Source: Rhizobium sp. Root483D2 (GTDB taxonomy: Bacteria > Pseudomonadota > Alphaproteobacteria > Rhizobiales > Rhizobiaceae). Taken from it: a stretch of 41,003 bases of DNA. The DNA is taken from positions 1 to 41,003 of the forward strand of contig NZ_LMFB01000019.1 of NCBI RefSeq assembly GCF_001426685.1, given 5' to 3'. The notes under the pieces are model-generated. The model was not told the DNA's origin. It made no database searches and saw nothing but the letters and a program-made list of their open reading frames with translations. The translations under genes and the position numbers were made by a program. Positions 7,471 to 15,726 of the stretch are shown piece by piece. Every line of letters begins with the position of its first letter. The first letter of the stretch is position 1.

Positions 7471-8562
7471 ATGAACACAGCCATCAAGCAATCGCTTTCC
7501 CTGAGCAAGATCACCAAATCCTATGGCCCGGTATCGGTCCTGAAGGGCATCGACGTCGAGGTCTCCGAAGGCGAGTTCATCGTATTGCTCGGCCCTTCCG
7601 GCTGCGGCAAGTCCACGCTCCTCCATGCGATCGCCGGATTGCACCCGATTGACTCAGGCGACATTGTGATCCAGGGCAAGACGGTCACTGACACGCCAAC
7701 GCGCGAGCGGGACGTCGCGATGGTGTTCCAGAGCTATGCGCTCTACCCCAACATGTCCGTGGCGCAGAATATCGGATTTCCTCTCCGGATGCGGAAGCTA
7801 TCCAAGGAGGAAATTGCGATGAAAGTCGCAGAGGTTGCCCGCCTCCTGCAGATCGAGCCACTCCTCGAGCGCAAGCCCCGCGAGCTGTCGGGTGGGCAGC
7901 GCCAGCGCGTGGCCATCGGCCGTGCACTCGTCCGCGACCCGAAGGTCTTCCTCTTTGATGAACCGCTGTCCAACCTCGACGCGACGCTGCGTGTCGAGAC
8001 GCGCGCCGAGATCAAGAGATTGCACGAGCGCATCGGCAAGACCATGGTCTATGTCACCCATGACCAGATCGAGGCCATGACGCTGGCGACCCGGATCGTC
8101 GTGATGAATAAGGGCGACATCCAGCAGATCGGAACGCCGTTCGAGATCTACCATAAGCCTGAGAACACGTTTGTCGCCCGGTTCGTCGGATCTCCCTCCA
8201 TGCAGTTCATCAACGGACGCCTTCTGAAGGATGGTTCGGGTGTGCGCTTCACGGACGGGAAGGACTGGACGCTTCCGATGCCATTCCCAGAGCTCGGAGC
8301 CGATGGTTCAACAGAGGTCATCTTGGGCGTGAGGCCGGAGCACATCAAGCTCGTGCCTTCGGATCAGGAGGGCCATGAGGCATTGGTAGATCTGGTTGAG
8401 TCGACGGGGCCAGAGGACAACGTCACGCTGTCCGTGAACGGGCAGAAGGTCACGGCACGCCTCGAGACGGGCATCACAAAGAGCGGCCAGACGGTCAAGG
8501 TACAGATCGCCACGGACAAGGTTTCGCTCTTCGATGCCGCGAGCGGAAAACGCATAAACTGA
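7471..8562 (+). CDS. ABC sugar importer ATPase (UgpC/MalK/MsmK type)
   Basis: A 363-residue cytoplasmic ATPase that powers the sugar importer. Walker A is GPSGCGKST at residues 41-49, the signature is LSGGQRQRVAIGRAL, and Walker B is VFLFDEPLSNLDA, followed by the switch His in VYVTHDQIEAM. The C-terminal region from about residue 235 has the TOBE/regulatory fold of CUT1 ATPases (ILGVRPEHIKL). The chosen ATG at 7471 has AAAGGA 8 bases upstream. ATG 7462, inside the ATGA overlap with the permease stop, is an alternative. ORF extension further upstream runs inside the permease gene and is not real. Such ATPases are sometimes shared between sugar importers. Confidence 0.9.
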   Translation: MNTAIKQSLSLSKITKSYGPVSVLKGIDVEVSEGEFIVLLGPSGCGKSTLLHAIAGLHPIDSGDIVIQGKTVTDTPTRERDVAMVFQSYALYPNMSVAQNIGFPLRMRKLSKEEIAMKVAEVARLLQIEPLLERKPRELSGGQRQRVAIGRALVRDPKVFLFDEPLSNLDATLRVETRAEIKRLHERIGKTMVYVTHDQIEAMTLATRIVVMNKGDIQQIGTPFEIYHKPENTFVARFVGSPSMQFINGRLLKDGSGVRFTDGKDWTLPMPFPELGADGSTEVILGVRPEHIKLVPSDQEGHEALVDLVESTGPEDNVTLSVNGQKVTARLETGITKSGQTVKVQIATDKVSLFDAASGKRIN

Positions 8563-8573
8563 ACGGAACAGAT

Positions 8574-9329
8574 ATGAAGATCATCATCAAGGACACTGCT
8601 GCGGAGGCATCTGCGGCGGTCACGGAAATCCTGTTGCAGCAGATCGCTGAAAAGCCGGCAAGCGTCCTCGGGCTTCCGACAGGCGGCACTCCGCTCGCCG
8701 TCTATGCCAGGCTGCGTGAGGAGTTCGCAAAGGGACGCGGATCCTATGGCTCGATTACCACATTCAACGTTGACGAATACATTGGACTTTCCCTGCACGA
8801 CCCGGCGTCCTACGCTCGCTACATGCGTGAAAACCTGTTCGAACACGTTAACGTAAAAGCCAGCCGGACAAACATTCCGGACGGCTCTGCTTCCGACCCC
8901 GATGCGGAGGCGAAGCGCTACGAGGGTCTGATTGCCGCCTGCGGAGGTATCGATCTGATGCTTCTCGGCTTAGGCCGAAACGCTCATATAGGGTTTAACG
9001 AGCCGGGATCCCTCCATCATTCTCGAACCCGCCGCGTCGCCCTGACAGAATCGACGCTAGAGGCCAATTCGGCCTACTTCGCGTCTGGCGCTGTCCAGCC
9101 AACGCACGCCATCACGATGGGCATCGGCACCATCCTGCAATGCCGCAGGATCGTCGTGCTGGCGACCGGTCCTGAAAAGGCGGAGGCCGTGGCCTCGAGC
9201 GTGGACGGTGTCGTGTCCGAGGCAGTGCCTGGGTCGGCCCTCAGCCATCACCCCGATACGACGATCGTTCTCGACAAGGCTGCAGCCCGAAATCTCGGCA
9301 TCGCTCAGCCGATGGAGCTACGGGCATGA
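8574..9329 (+). CDS. nagB: Glucosamine-6-phosphate deaminase
   Basis: A 251-residue cytoplasmic enzyme that converts glucosamine-6-phosphate to fructose-6-phosphate and ammonia, the last step of amino-sugar catabolism. The phosphate-binding loop is GLPTGGTP (residues 33-40). FNVDEYIGL supplies the catalytic Asp (D67, equivalent to E. coli D72). GLGRNAHIGFNEP supplies H138 and E143. The position of E. coli D141 is Asn here (N136), a replacement I also recall in Bacillus-type NagB, so activity is not in doubt. Slightly shorter than E. coli NagB (266 residues). Its stop overlaps the ATG of the next gene by four bases (ATGA). In this operon it receives product from NanEK after deacetylation, yet the only nagA seen in the window is dead. 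Confidence 0.9.
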   Translation: MKIIIKDTAAEASAAVTEILLQQIAEKPASVLGLPTGGTPLAVYARLREEFAKGRGSYGSITTFNVDEYIGLSLHDPASYARYMRENLFEHVNVKASRTNIPDGSASDPDAEAKRYEGLIAACGGIDLMLLGLGRNAHIGFNEPGSLHHSRTRRVALTESTLEANSAYFASGAVQPTHAITMGIGTILQCRRIVVLATGPEKAEAVASSVDGVVSEAVPGSALSHHPDTTIVLDKAAARNLGIAQPMELRA

Positions 9330-10885
9330 AATCCAAAGACGACGGTACCAATGTGCTCAAGGAAATTCTCAAGGGCGCCCTCATTGTCTCCTGCCAGCCT
9401 GTTCCAGGCGGCGCGATGGATGACAGCCAATATGTGGTCGGCTTCGGACTTGCGGCTCTTTCCGCTGGAGCTGCCGGACTGCGTATCGAGTCCGCCCGCT
9501 ATGTGGCCGCCGTCCGTGCCGCCACGGACGCTCCCATCATCGGTTTGATCAAGCGTGACCTCGACGACAGTCCGGTCCGCATCACGCCATTTCTTTACGA
9601 CGTCACAGCCCTGGCGGATGCCGGCGCGGATATAATTGCTTTCGACGCCACGGACCGTGTCCGTCCGGTGACGATCGAAGCGCTGGCCCAGGCTGTAAGG
9701 AATGCAGGTAAGCTCTCGATGGCCGACTGCAGTTGCGTCGAGGATGCGCGTCGGGCGTTGGCCGCTGGCGTCGATTTTGTCGGCACGACCATGTCTGGCT
9801 ACACCGGCGGCCCGGAACCTGTCGATCCCGACATCAACCTCATCGGAGAGCTTCGGAAGCTCACCCCCTTCATCATCGCGGAAGGCCGTATCCGCACAAC
9901 GGAACAGGCGCAGGCGGCCGCACGCGCCGGTGCGACCTGTGTCGTGGTCGGCTCCGCCATCACACGCACGGAGCATGTGACCACGTGGTTCCGCGATGCC
10001 CTAAACGAGGTCTATGCACCGGCTCCCGTCGTACTGGCAGTGGATCTGGGTGGAACCAAGACCATGGCGTCGCTCGTCCAGGCAGGTGAGGTGCTCGATA
10101 CTTCTGTGTTCGCCACCGACCGTTCGGGATCTCCCGAAAGCTGGCTGGCATCCATCGTTGACGCGGTCGCCGCGTGGAAAGGCCGCTATACTGCCGTCGG
10201 CATTGCCGTTACCGGAGCTGTGCGCGGTGGCCATTGGCGCGCGATGAACACGGCCACCCTTGACATTAAAGCCGAGTTCCCACTCGAGCAGCGGGCGGCG
10301 GAGCTGCTCGGCGTGCCGGTCGTCGCAGCCAACGACGCTCAAGCTGCGGCATGGGGCGAGTTCAAGGCGTCCTCCGACCGATCTGACCTGGTTTTCATGA
10401 CGGTATCTACGGGTCTCGGTGGCGGTATCGTCTCCGAAGGACGGCTGTTGCGTGGTGTCGCCGGTCATTTCGGCCAGATGTCTAACGCTACGGGCGAGAA
10501 GGTCGAAGGCCAGATCTGCGGGCCGTGGATCGCGGTCGAAGCCAAGCGCCTGGGACATGCCGTCGAGCCAAAGGAGGTCTTCGCCGCCGCAGTGTCGGGC
10601 GACGAGTGGGCTGTCGGAATCATCGACGGTGTGGCGAGGCGTTTTGCGCGACTGTGCTGCGACATCCAGTTGGCGATCGATCCATCACGGATCGTCATAG
10701 GCGGAGGCGTCGGTCTTGCCACTGGTTTCCTCGATAGAGTGAGGGCCGAGATCGCAGCCATTGGTCCTTCAGCAATACCGGAACTACATGCTGCAACTCT
10801 GGGACCAAGGGCAGGGATTGTCGGGGTCGCGGACTTGGCAATCACAAAACAAAATCGTAAATCCACAATGAAAACAATGTTTTAG
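9326..10885 (+). CDS. nanEK: Bifunctional ManNAc-6-P 2-epimerase / ManNAc kinase (NanE-NanK fusion)
   Basis: A 519-residue cytoplasmic fusion enzyme. Residues 10-228 are NanE, a TIM barrel converting ManNAc-6-P to GlcNAc-6-P, with catalytic-type K76 (IIGLIK) and E187 (AEGRI), and GTTMSGYT at 153-160. Residues 235-519 are a ROK-family kinase that phosphorylates ManNAc. The ATP loop is DLGGTKT (240-246), catalytic D337 lies in AANDAQAAAWGE, and STGLGGGIVSEG follows. The zinc-binding Cys motif of many ROK proteins is absent; only a single Cys appears in VEGQICGPW. Kinase and epimerase act consecutively, so fusion is logical. The start overlaps nagB by four bases. It is the last gene of the operon and is followed by an inverted repeat at 10904-10938. 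It duplicates the epimerase function of the broken nanE at 2664. Confidence 0.92.
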   Translation: MKSKDDGTNVLKEILKGALIVSCQPVPGGAMDDSQYVVGFGLAALSAGAAGLRIESARYVAAVRAATDAPIIGLIKRDLDDSPVRITPFLYDVTALADAGADIIAFDATDRVRPVTIEALAQAVRNAGKLSMADCSCVEDARRALAAGVDFVGTTMSGYTGGPEPVDPDINLIGELRKLTPFIIAEGRIRTTEQAQAAARAGATCVVVGSAITRTEHVTTWFRDALNEVYAPAPVVLAVDLGGTKTMASLVQAGEVLDTSVFATDRSGSPESWLASIVDAVAAWKGRYTAVGIAVTGAVRGGHWRAMNTATLDIKAEFPLEQRAAELLGVPVVAANDAQAAAWGEFKASSDRSDLVFMTVSTGLGGGIVSEGRLLRGVAGHFGQMSNATGEKVEGQICGPWIAVEAKRLGHAVEPKEVFAAAVSGDEWAVGIIDGVARRFARLCCDIQLAIDPSRIVIGGGVGLATGFLDRVRAEIAAIGPSAIPELHAATLGPRAGIVGVADLAITKQNRKSTMKTMF

Positions 10886-10903
10886 CTGAATAGAGTGAGA
10901 GGG

Positions 10904-10938
10904 CCAATGGTTCGATTTCCTTCTAAGCGAACCATTGG
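10904..10938. terminator. Inverted repeat after nanEK, possible terminator
   Basis: CCAATGGTTCG (10904-10914) pairs perfectly with CGAACCATTGG (10928-10938) around a 13-base loop, 18 bases after the nanEK stop. No U-run follows on either strand, so termination is inferred from position between two convergent operons. The remaining bases to 11081 hold nothing I recognise except a 14-bp palindrome TTGAGGCGCCTCAA (11072-11085) that covers the stop codon of the convergent cupin gene. Confidence 0.55.
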
Positions 10939-11081
10939 AAATTAGCAAAAGACCATCCCGCTTTCCTCAGTCGTTGCTACGACGCTCGCATCTGAGGTTC
11001 TCTGGTGCGGCCCCCTCGCTGATGACATCATCGATTTGCCCCGGCCCGTCCATTTCGCTATGGGCGAATTGTTGAGGCGCC

Positions 11082-11444
11082 TCAAACGCCGGCAGCGACC
11101 ATCGTGTAAATCTTGCGGGTCTGCTCGTGGATCGTCCATTCGCCGCGCCAGCCGAGGGGCAGCACGAACATTTCGCCAGCGCCGATCTCATTGGCCGTTC
11201 CGTCGGTGTTGTGCAGTGTCACGCGGCCGGCGAGGATGTGGCAGATCTCGGCGTTCTGGCTGCGGTCGGCAGTGAAACGGCCAGGTGTGCATTCCCAGAC
11301 GCCGGTTTCCATCTTGCCGTCGGCGCTCGTCCAGAGCGCGACAGCCGCCTCCTCCTGATTGCCTTCCAGCGAGGTCTGTTTCGACGCGAAGGCGCCGAGA
11401 TCGAGGGTGAGGAGGTCGCCGAAATTCTCAAAACTGATCATCAT
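11082..11444 (-). CDS. Small cupin-domain protein (cupin_3/DUF861-like)
   Basis: A 120-residue single-domain beta-barrel protein. Recognisable features are TGVWECTPGRFTADRSQNAEICHILAG with the Glu/His positions of a cupin metal site, then GEMFVLPLGWRGEWTIHE, typical of the cupin_3 (DUF861, ureidoglycolate-hydrolase-like) group. Probably cytoplasmic. It is the last gene of the seven-gene amine operon, 24 bases after the FAD oxidoreductase. Small cupins of this kind frequently accompany PuuB/OrdL-type oxidoreductases in rhizobia, but their role is not established. It may bind a ligand or act on an unstable oxidation product. Two adjacent ATG codons (11444 and 11441) are possible starts; an AGGA motif lies upstream of both. 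Confidence 0.8.
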   Translation of the reverse strand: MMISFENFGDLLTLDLGAFASKQTSLEGNQEEAAVALWTSADGKMETGVWECTPGRFTADRSQNAEICHILAGRVTLHNTDGTANEIGAGEMFVLPLGWRGEWTIHEQTRKIYTMVAAGV

Positions 11445-11468
11445 ATGTCCTGTCTTAAAGTCCGTGTT

Positions 11469-12854
11469 TCAATGGCCGGTGATGCTGTCGGCAAGCGCCG
11501 CAAGCTTCGATGTGCGCGTTTGGCCGGCGAATTCGCGGTCGTCCGCCATGCGGTAGAGCTGGTACATGGAGTGTACGCCGAGCCAGCGGAACGGCTCCGG
11601 CTCCCACTTGCGGACCGTGCGGTTCACCCAGGGCAGGCCGGTCAGTTCCGTCTCGCGGTTGAGAACAAGATCGGCAAGCGTGCGGCCGGCAAGGTTGGAA
11701 CTGGAGACGCCGAGGCCGACATAGCCGCCAGCCCAGCCGATACCCGTAGAGCGATCGAAACCGGCCGTCGTGCACCAGTCGCGCGGCACGCCGAGCACGC
11801 CACACCAGGCGTGGTCGATCTTCAGCGATTTCGTCTGCGGCAGCAACCGCGTTAGGATGCCGTGCAGCGCGTCGATGGTTGCCTGCTGCGTCTGGCCGTT
11901 GACATCAGTCTTCGAGCCGAAGCGATAGGGAACGCCACGCCCGCCCATGGTGATACGGCCCTCGCGCGTGCGCTGGGCGTAGCAATAGGCGTGCGCCGCA
12001 TCCCCGAGCAACTCATGGCCTTCCCAGCCGATTTCCTTCCAGAGCGCATCCGGCACGGGTTCGGTGACGATCTGGGCGCTGTTCAGCGCAAGCCATGTCC
12101 GCTCATAGCCCGGCAGGCCTGCAGAAAAACCTTCAGTGGCACGGATGATAAATGGCGCGCGTACCATGCCTCGGTCTGTCTCGACCCGACCCTTCTCAAA
12201 AGACGTGACGCTCGTTCCCTCATAGATCGACACGCCAAGGCCTTCGACGACACGCGCGAGGCCGCGCACCAGCTTGGCCGGTTGCACGCGCGCCATGCCG
12301 CGGTAGATGATGGCGCCGCGGAGGTTGGCGATATTGATGTGCTTTGCGGCCTCGTCCGCCGACAAAAGCTGCACCCGTTCCGGCGGCATCTGCCAATCAA
12401 GGTCAAACTGATAGCCCGCGCGCACACGTTCAAGCTGGGCGGCGTTGGTCGCAGCGATGATCTTGTCGACGCGAATGAGATCGGCGTCGATTCCCTCTAC
12501 CTTTGTTACGCGCTCGACCTCATCGACGGTCCCGGCCATGGCGTTCTGCATGTCGACGACGGCGCCGCGGCTGGAGGTTTTTGCATACTTTTCCCGCGAC
12601 CAGCTGAAGCCACCGGAGAGCCAGCCGCCATTGCGCCCCGATGCGCCGAAGCCTGCAAATTCCCGCTCGAGCACGACGATATTGAGGGCCGGATTGGCCT
12701 TCTTCAGATAGTAGGCGGTCCATAGGCCGGTATAACCGGCGCCGATGATGCAGACATCAGCCTCGCGATCGCCGGGTAAGGGAGGGCGCTTCTGGGGAAT
12801 GCCGCCGATATCGGCGTACCAGAAGGAAATGTTGCCGTTGGTCTTGACGTCCAT
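11469..12854 (-). CDS. FAD-dependent amine oxidoreductase (DAO family, PuuB/OrdL-like)
   Basis: A 461-residue flavoenzyme of the D-amino-acid-oxidase fold. The FAD-binding Rossmann motif is VCIIGAGYTGLWTAYYL (GxGxxG at residues 38-43), and the flavin-contacting SGRNGGWLSGGFSW lies at 72-85. The C-terminal GWAGGYVGLGVSSSNLAGRT segment is the second FAD contact usual in this family. Closest in style to gamma-glutamylputrescine oxidoreductase (PuuB/OrdL). The expected reaction is oxidation of a primary or secondary amine to an aldehyde or imine with release of the amine or ammonia. It follows a polyamine-type ABC importer in the same operon, 16 bases after the ATPase gene, so it presumably oxidises the imported amine. 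No glutamate-putrescine ligase is present in the window, so the substrate could be a free amine or an amino acid. Confidence 0.87.
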   Translation of the reverse strand: MDVKTNGNISFWYADIGGIPQKRPPLPGDREADVCIIGAGYTGLWTAYYLKKANPALNIVVLEREFAGFGASGRNGGWLSGGFSWSREKYAKTSSRGAVVDMQNAMAGTVDEVERVTKVEGIDADLIRVDKIIAATNAAQLERVRAGYQFDLDWQMPPERVQLLSADEAAKHINIANLRGAIIYRGMARVQPAKLVRGLARVVEGLGVSIYEGTSVTSFEKGRVETDRGMVRAPFIIRATEGFSAGLPGYERTWLALNSAQIVTEPVPDALWKEIGWEGHELLGDAAHAYCYAQRTREGRITMGGRGVPYRFGSKTDVNGQTQQATIDALHGILTRLLPQTKSLKIDHAWCGVLGVPRDWCTTAGFDRSTGIGWAGGYVGLGVSSSNLAGRTLADLVLNRETELTGLPWVNRTVRKWEPEPFRWLGVHSMYQLYRMADDREFAGQTRTSKLAALADSITGH

Positions 12855-12870
12855 GGGAATACTTTCGGGT

Positions 12871-13986
12871 TCAGGTCAGCGTCACGTCGGCGCTGGCATC
12901 GTCGGTCAGAAGAATGAGATCGGCCGGCGTGAAGGCGATGTCCACGTTGTCGCCGATGGCGAAATCCGTTGTGCCCAGCGGGCTGCGGACGACGGCGATC
13001 GTGCCGTCGTTCAGCCGGATCTCGTATTTCGAGCCGGAGCCGAGATAGATTGCCTCCGCGACCGTGCCGGACACACGGTTTTCGCCGGTGACGATATCTG
13101 TGCCGGCGCGTTTCAGCGCCACGCGCTCCGGCCGCAGCAGCATGACCGGCCGGGCATCGCCGGCAAGGCGGCCGTGCGCCACGATCCTGTCGTTGCCGAT
13201 GGTCATGATCGTATCGTTGCCGGAGACTTCGCTTGCGCCCCGCAAGACGGTGGATTCGCCGATGAAGCGGCCAACGAACAGCGTCGCCGGGTTGTCGTAG
13301 AGTTCACGTCCCGTGCCGATCTGCTCGATGCGGCCGCCATTGAAGACGGCGATGCGGTCAGACAGCACCAGCGCCTCTTCCTGGTCGTGAGTGACGTAGA
13401 CGAAGGTGGTTCCCAATTCGCGGTGGATGCGCTTGATCTCGAGCTGGAGCCATTCGCGCAGCTTCTTGTCGAGCGCGCCGAGCGGCTCGTCCATCAGCAG
13501 CAGCGGCGGATCGAAGACCAGCGCGCGGGCAAGCGCCACGCGCTGCTGCTGGCCGCCGGAAAGCTCGCTCGGATAACGGTGAGCGAAATCCGCCATCTTC
13601 ACCATGTCGAGCGCGCGCTTGACCCGTCGCTCGCGGTCCTCGCCCTTGATGCCGCGCAGCGTCAGCGGATAGGCGACATTCTTGCCGACTGTCATGTGCG
13701 GGAAGAGCGCGTAGTGCTGGAAGACCACGCCGATGTTACGCTTGTGCGAGGGCAGGCCGGTCACGCTCTTGCCGCCGATCTCCAGCGTGCCGGAACTGAT
13801 GTCGGTGAAGCCGGCGATCAGGTTCAGCGTCGTCGTCTTGCCGGAACCGGAAGGCCCGAGCAGCGTCATGAACTCGCCGGGGCGGATGTGGAGATCGATG
13901 TCGCTAAGGGCCACGAAGGCGCCGTAACGCTTCGAAGCCTTGCGGATTTCGATCGCAGCACCAGCGGATCGTTGGGGTGCTTTCAT
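12871..13986 (-). CDS. Polyamine-type ABC importer ATPase (PotA-like)
   Basis: A 371-residue cytoplasmic ATPase of the spermidine/putrescine (POPT) importer class. Walker A is GPSGSGKTT, the signature is LSGGQQQRVALARAL, and Walker B is LLLMDEPLGALDKKLRE, followed by FVYVTHDQEEAL. The C-terminal TOBE_2 domain contains MLLRPERVAL. The start at 13986 has AAGGA 7 bases upstream; ATG at 13992 overlaps the permease stop (ATGA) but leaves only one base after the same ribosome-binding site. It energises the two permeases encoded immediately upstream in the operon. Confidence 0.9.
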   Translation of the reverse strand: MKAPQRSAGAAIEIRKASKRYGAFVALSDIDLHIRPGEFMTLLGPSGSGKTTTLNLIAGFTDISSGTLEIGGKSVTGLPSHKRNIGVVFQHYALFPHMTVGKNVAYPLTLRGIKGEDRERRVKRALDMVKMADFAHRYPSELSGGQQQRVALARALVFDPPLLLMDEPLGALDKKLREWLQLEIKRIHRELGTTFVYVTHDQEEALVLSDRIAVFNGGRIEQIGTGRELYDNPATLFVGRFIGESTVLRGASEVSGNDTIMTIGNDRIVAHGRLAGDARPVMLLRPERVALKRAGTDIVTGENRVSGTVAEAIYLGSGSKYEIRLNDGTIAVVRSPLGTTDFAIGDNVDIAFTPADLILLTDDASADVTLT

Positions 13987-13988
13987 GG

Positions 13989-14774
13989 TCATGTCCTTCC
14001 ACGGCGCATGCCGAAGAGCAGGCCTGCAATGATGATGAGCGACGTTGCGATGAAGAGCAGGGTGCCGACAGCGGCAACCGTCGGGTCGGCGTCACGGGTG
14101 ATCGACGAATAGATCTGTACCGGCAGCGTTTTCAGATAGGGGCTGGTGATGAACAGCGCGACGATGATTTCGTCGAACGACGTGATGAAGGCGAAGAGCG
14201 CGCCGGAGAGGATGCCCGGCAGAATCAGCGGCAACGTCACCGTGCGAAACACCGTCAGCCGGCCGGCGCCCAAGCTTGATGCCGCTGTTTCAAGCCGCTG
14301 GTCGAAGACTTCAAGACTGGCCTGCACCGCGATCAGGACAAAAGGAATAGCGAGCATTGTATGCGCCAGCACGAAGCCTGTGACGGTACCGACCAGATGG
14401 GCGTCGAGATAGACGGCATAGATGCCGATCGCCAGCACTACGCCGGGCACGACCATCGGCGTGATCAGCAGCGCACGCAGCAATCCACCGGTGCGAGCCG
14501 CCGCGCGGGTGACCCCGAAGGCGGCGAGGGTGCCGACGATGGTTGCGACCACCGCGACGATGAGGGCGATGAACAGCGAGTTGGTGAAGCTCGTCGTCCA
14601 GTCGGGATTGGTGAAGAAGTTGCCGTACCATTGCCATGAGAAACCGACCGGCGGGAAAGCCAGCGACTTGTTGCCGTTGAACGACATCGGGATCACGACC
14701 AGCGTCGGCGCCAGCAACAGCACGGCGACGAGCAGGCAGAAGAGGCCGAGGAAAATGCGCGGGAAAGAGGGCAT
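13989..14774 (-). CDS. Polyamine-type ABC importer permease 2 (PotC-like)
   Basis: A 261-residue inner-membrane permease. It begins with the hydrophobic segment IFLGLFCLLVAVLLLAPTLVVIPMSF and then GFSWQWYGNFF, a signature arrangement of PotC proteins. About six membrane spans are visible, and the EAA loop is near LETAASSLGAGRLTVFRTVT. GGAGG precedes the ATG by eight bases. It lies four bases after permease 1 and overlaps the possible upstream start of the ATPase gene by four bases, so translation of the importer genes is tightly coupled. Confidence 0.9.
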   Translation of the reverse strand: MPSFPRIFLGLFCLLVAVLLLAPTLVVIPMSFNGNKSLAFPPVGFSWQWYGNFFTNPDWTTSFTNSLFIALIVAVVATIVGTLAAFGVTRAAARTGGLLRALLITPMVVPGVVLAIGIYAVYLDAHLVGTVTGFVLAHTMLAIPFVLIAVQASLEVFDQRLETAASSLGAGRLTVFRTVTLPLILPGILSGALFAFITSFDEIIVALFITSPYLKTLPVQIYSSITRDADPTVAAVGTLLFIATSLIIIAGLLFGMRRGRT

Positions 14775-14778
14775 GGGC

Positions 14779-15666
14779 TTAAGCCTCCCTGCGCGAGCTG
14801 GTGTGTCTCTGGCGCATCAACGGGGCGGCGATGGCGAGCAGTACGAAGGTTGCGACCAGCAGAACGACGCCCATCGCTCCGCCACGGCCCCAGTTGAGCA
14901 GGCTCAGCACCTGGTTCTGCACCAGCGAGGACAACATGATGCTGCGCGGACCACCGAGGAGCGCCGGTGTGATGTAGAAGCCCAGCGACAGGATGAAGAC
15001 GATGATGACGCCGGCATAAACGCCGGGCAGCGACAGCGGCATGTAGATCTGTACGAAGGCGCGCCAGGGCTTTGCGCCGAGGCTGCGGGCAGCCTGCAAC
15101 AGCCGTGTATCTATGCCCTTCATCACGGAATAGATCGGCAGGATCATGAAGGGCAGCAGCACCTGCGTCATGCCGATGATAACGCCCGGCAGCGTGCGGA
15201 TCAGCTTGACGGGTGACAGGCCGAGGCCGCGCAGGAAGGAATTGATGACGCCGGAATCCTGCAACAGGATGACCCAGGCCAGTGTGCGCACGACACCGCT
15301 CAGCCAGAAGGGCACGAGCACGCAAAGGATCAGCACCAGCCGGACATTCTTGCCGACAATGGTCATGGCGTAGGCATAAGGGTAGGCGCAGATTAGGGAA
15401 ACCAGCGTCACCCAGGCCGCAACCACAAACGTCCGTTGCAGCACCGTCCTGTTGACCGCGGACTGGAAGAACCAGACGTAATTGCCAATGCCGGGTGCTG
15501 GATCGGTGAAACTGCGGACGACGACGATCGCCAATGGATAGGCCAGTGCGATCACCAGCACCAGTAAGGCGGGCGCCGCAAGCCAGACCGCGCCACGGGG
15601 GCGAAATCGTGAAAGGAAGCCCGGCTGTTTAGCACCAGTGGCCAGGTCGGGGGTGGCGGTGGTCAT
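14779..15666 (-). CDS. Polyamine-type ABC importer permease 1 (PotB-like)
   Basis: A 295-residue inner-membrane permease. A 30-residue basic leader is followed by membrane segments starting with WLAAPALLVLVIALAYPLAI. RSFTDPAPGIGNYVWFF matches the PotB periplasmic loop. The EAA loop lies at LLQAARSLGAKPWRAFVQIY. GGGAGA precedes the ATG. It forms the channel with the PotC-like protein. A GC-rich hairpin (15687-15712) separates it from the binding-protein gene upstream. Confidence 0.9.
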   Translation of the reverse strand: MTTATPDLATGAKQPGFLSRFRPRGAVWLAAPALLVLVIALAYPLAIVVVRSFTDPAPGIGNYVWFFQSAVNRTVLQRTFVVAAWVTLVSLICAYPYAYAMTIVGKNVRLVLILCVLVPFWLSGVVRTLAWVILLQDSGVINSFLRGLGLSPVKLIRTLPGVIIGMTQVLLPFMILPIYSVMKGIDTRLLQAARSLGAKPWRAFVQIYMPLSLPGVYAGVIIVFILSLGFYITPALLGGPRSIMLSSLVQNQVLSLLNWGRGGAMGVVLLVATFVLLAIAAPLMRQRHTSSRREA

Positions 15667-15686
15667 GGAGATCTCCCGTCATGGAA

Positions 15687-15712
15687 GCAAGCCCGGCCGG
15701 GGCCGGACTTGC
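15687..15712 (-). other. Intercistronic hairpin after the PotD-like gene
   Basis: GCAAG (15687-15691) pairs with CTTGC (15708-15712), and inside it CCGGCC pairs with GGCCGG, separated by a single mismatch. It lies between the binding-protein stop and the PotB-like start on the minus strand. No T-run follows. The position is the same as that of the hairpins at 5738 and 25069, between binding protein and permease. Confidence 0.6.
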
Positions 15713-15726
15713 GAGGGATCAGGGGT

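Noticed and set aside
8979..9002. Asn in NagB at the position of E. coli catalytic Asp141
   Set aside because: Considered as a sign of inactivation, but as far as I recall Asn is common at this place in Bacillus-type NagB, and the other catalytic residues are present.
10939..11071. Possible short coding remnant on the - strand (MDGPGQIDDVISEG)
   Set aside because: The short translation looks protein-like, but no family or start signal could be recognised, so it is not reported as a gene.
11072..11085. 14-bp palindrome TTGAGGCGCCTCAA
   Set aside because: It overlaps the stop codon of the cupin gene and could form only a five-pair stem. It is too weak to call a terminator or operator.
12745..14112. 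455-codon open frame on the + strand
   Set aside because: It covers the reverse complement of the PotA-like ATPase and parts of its neighbours, and shows no protein-family signature of its own.
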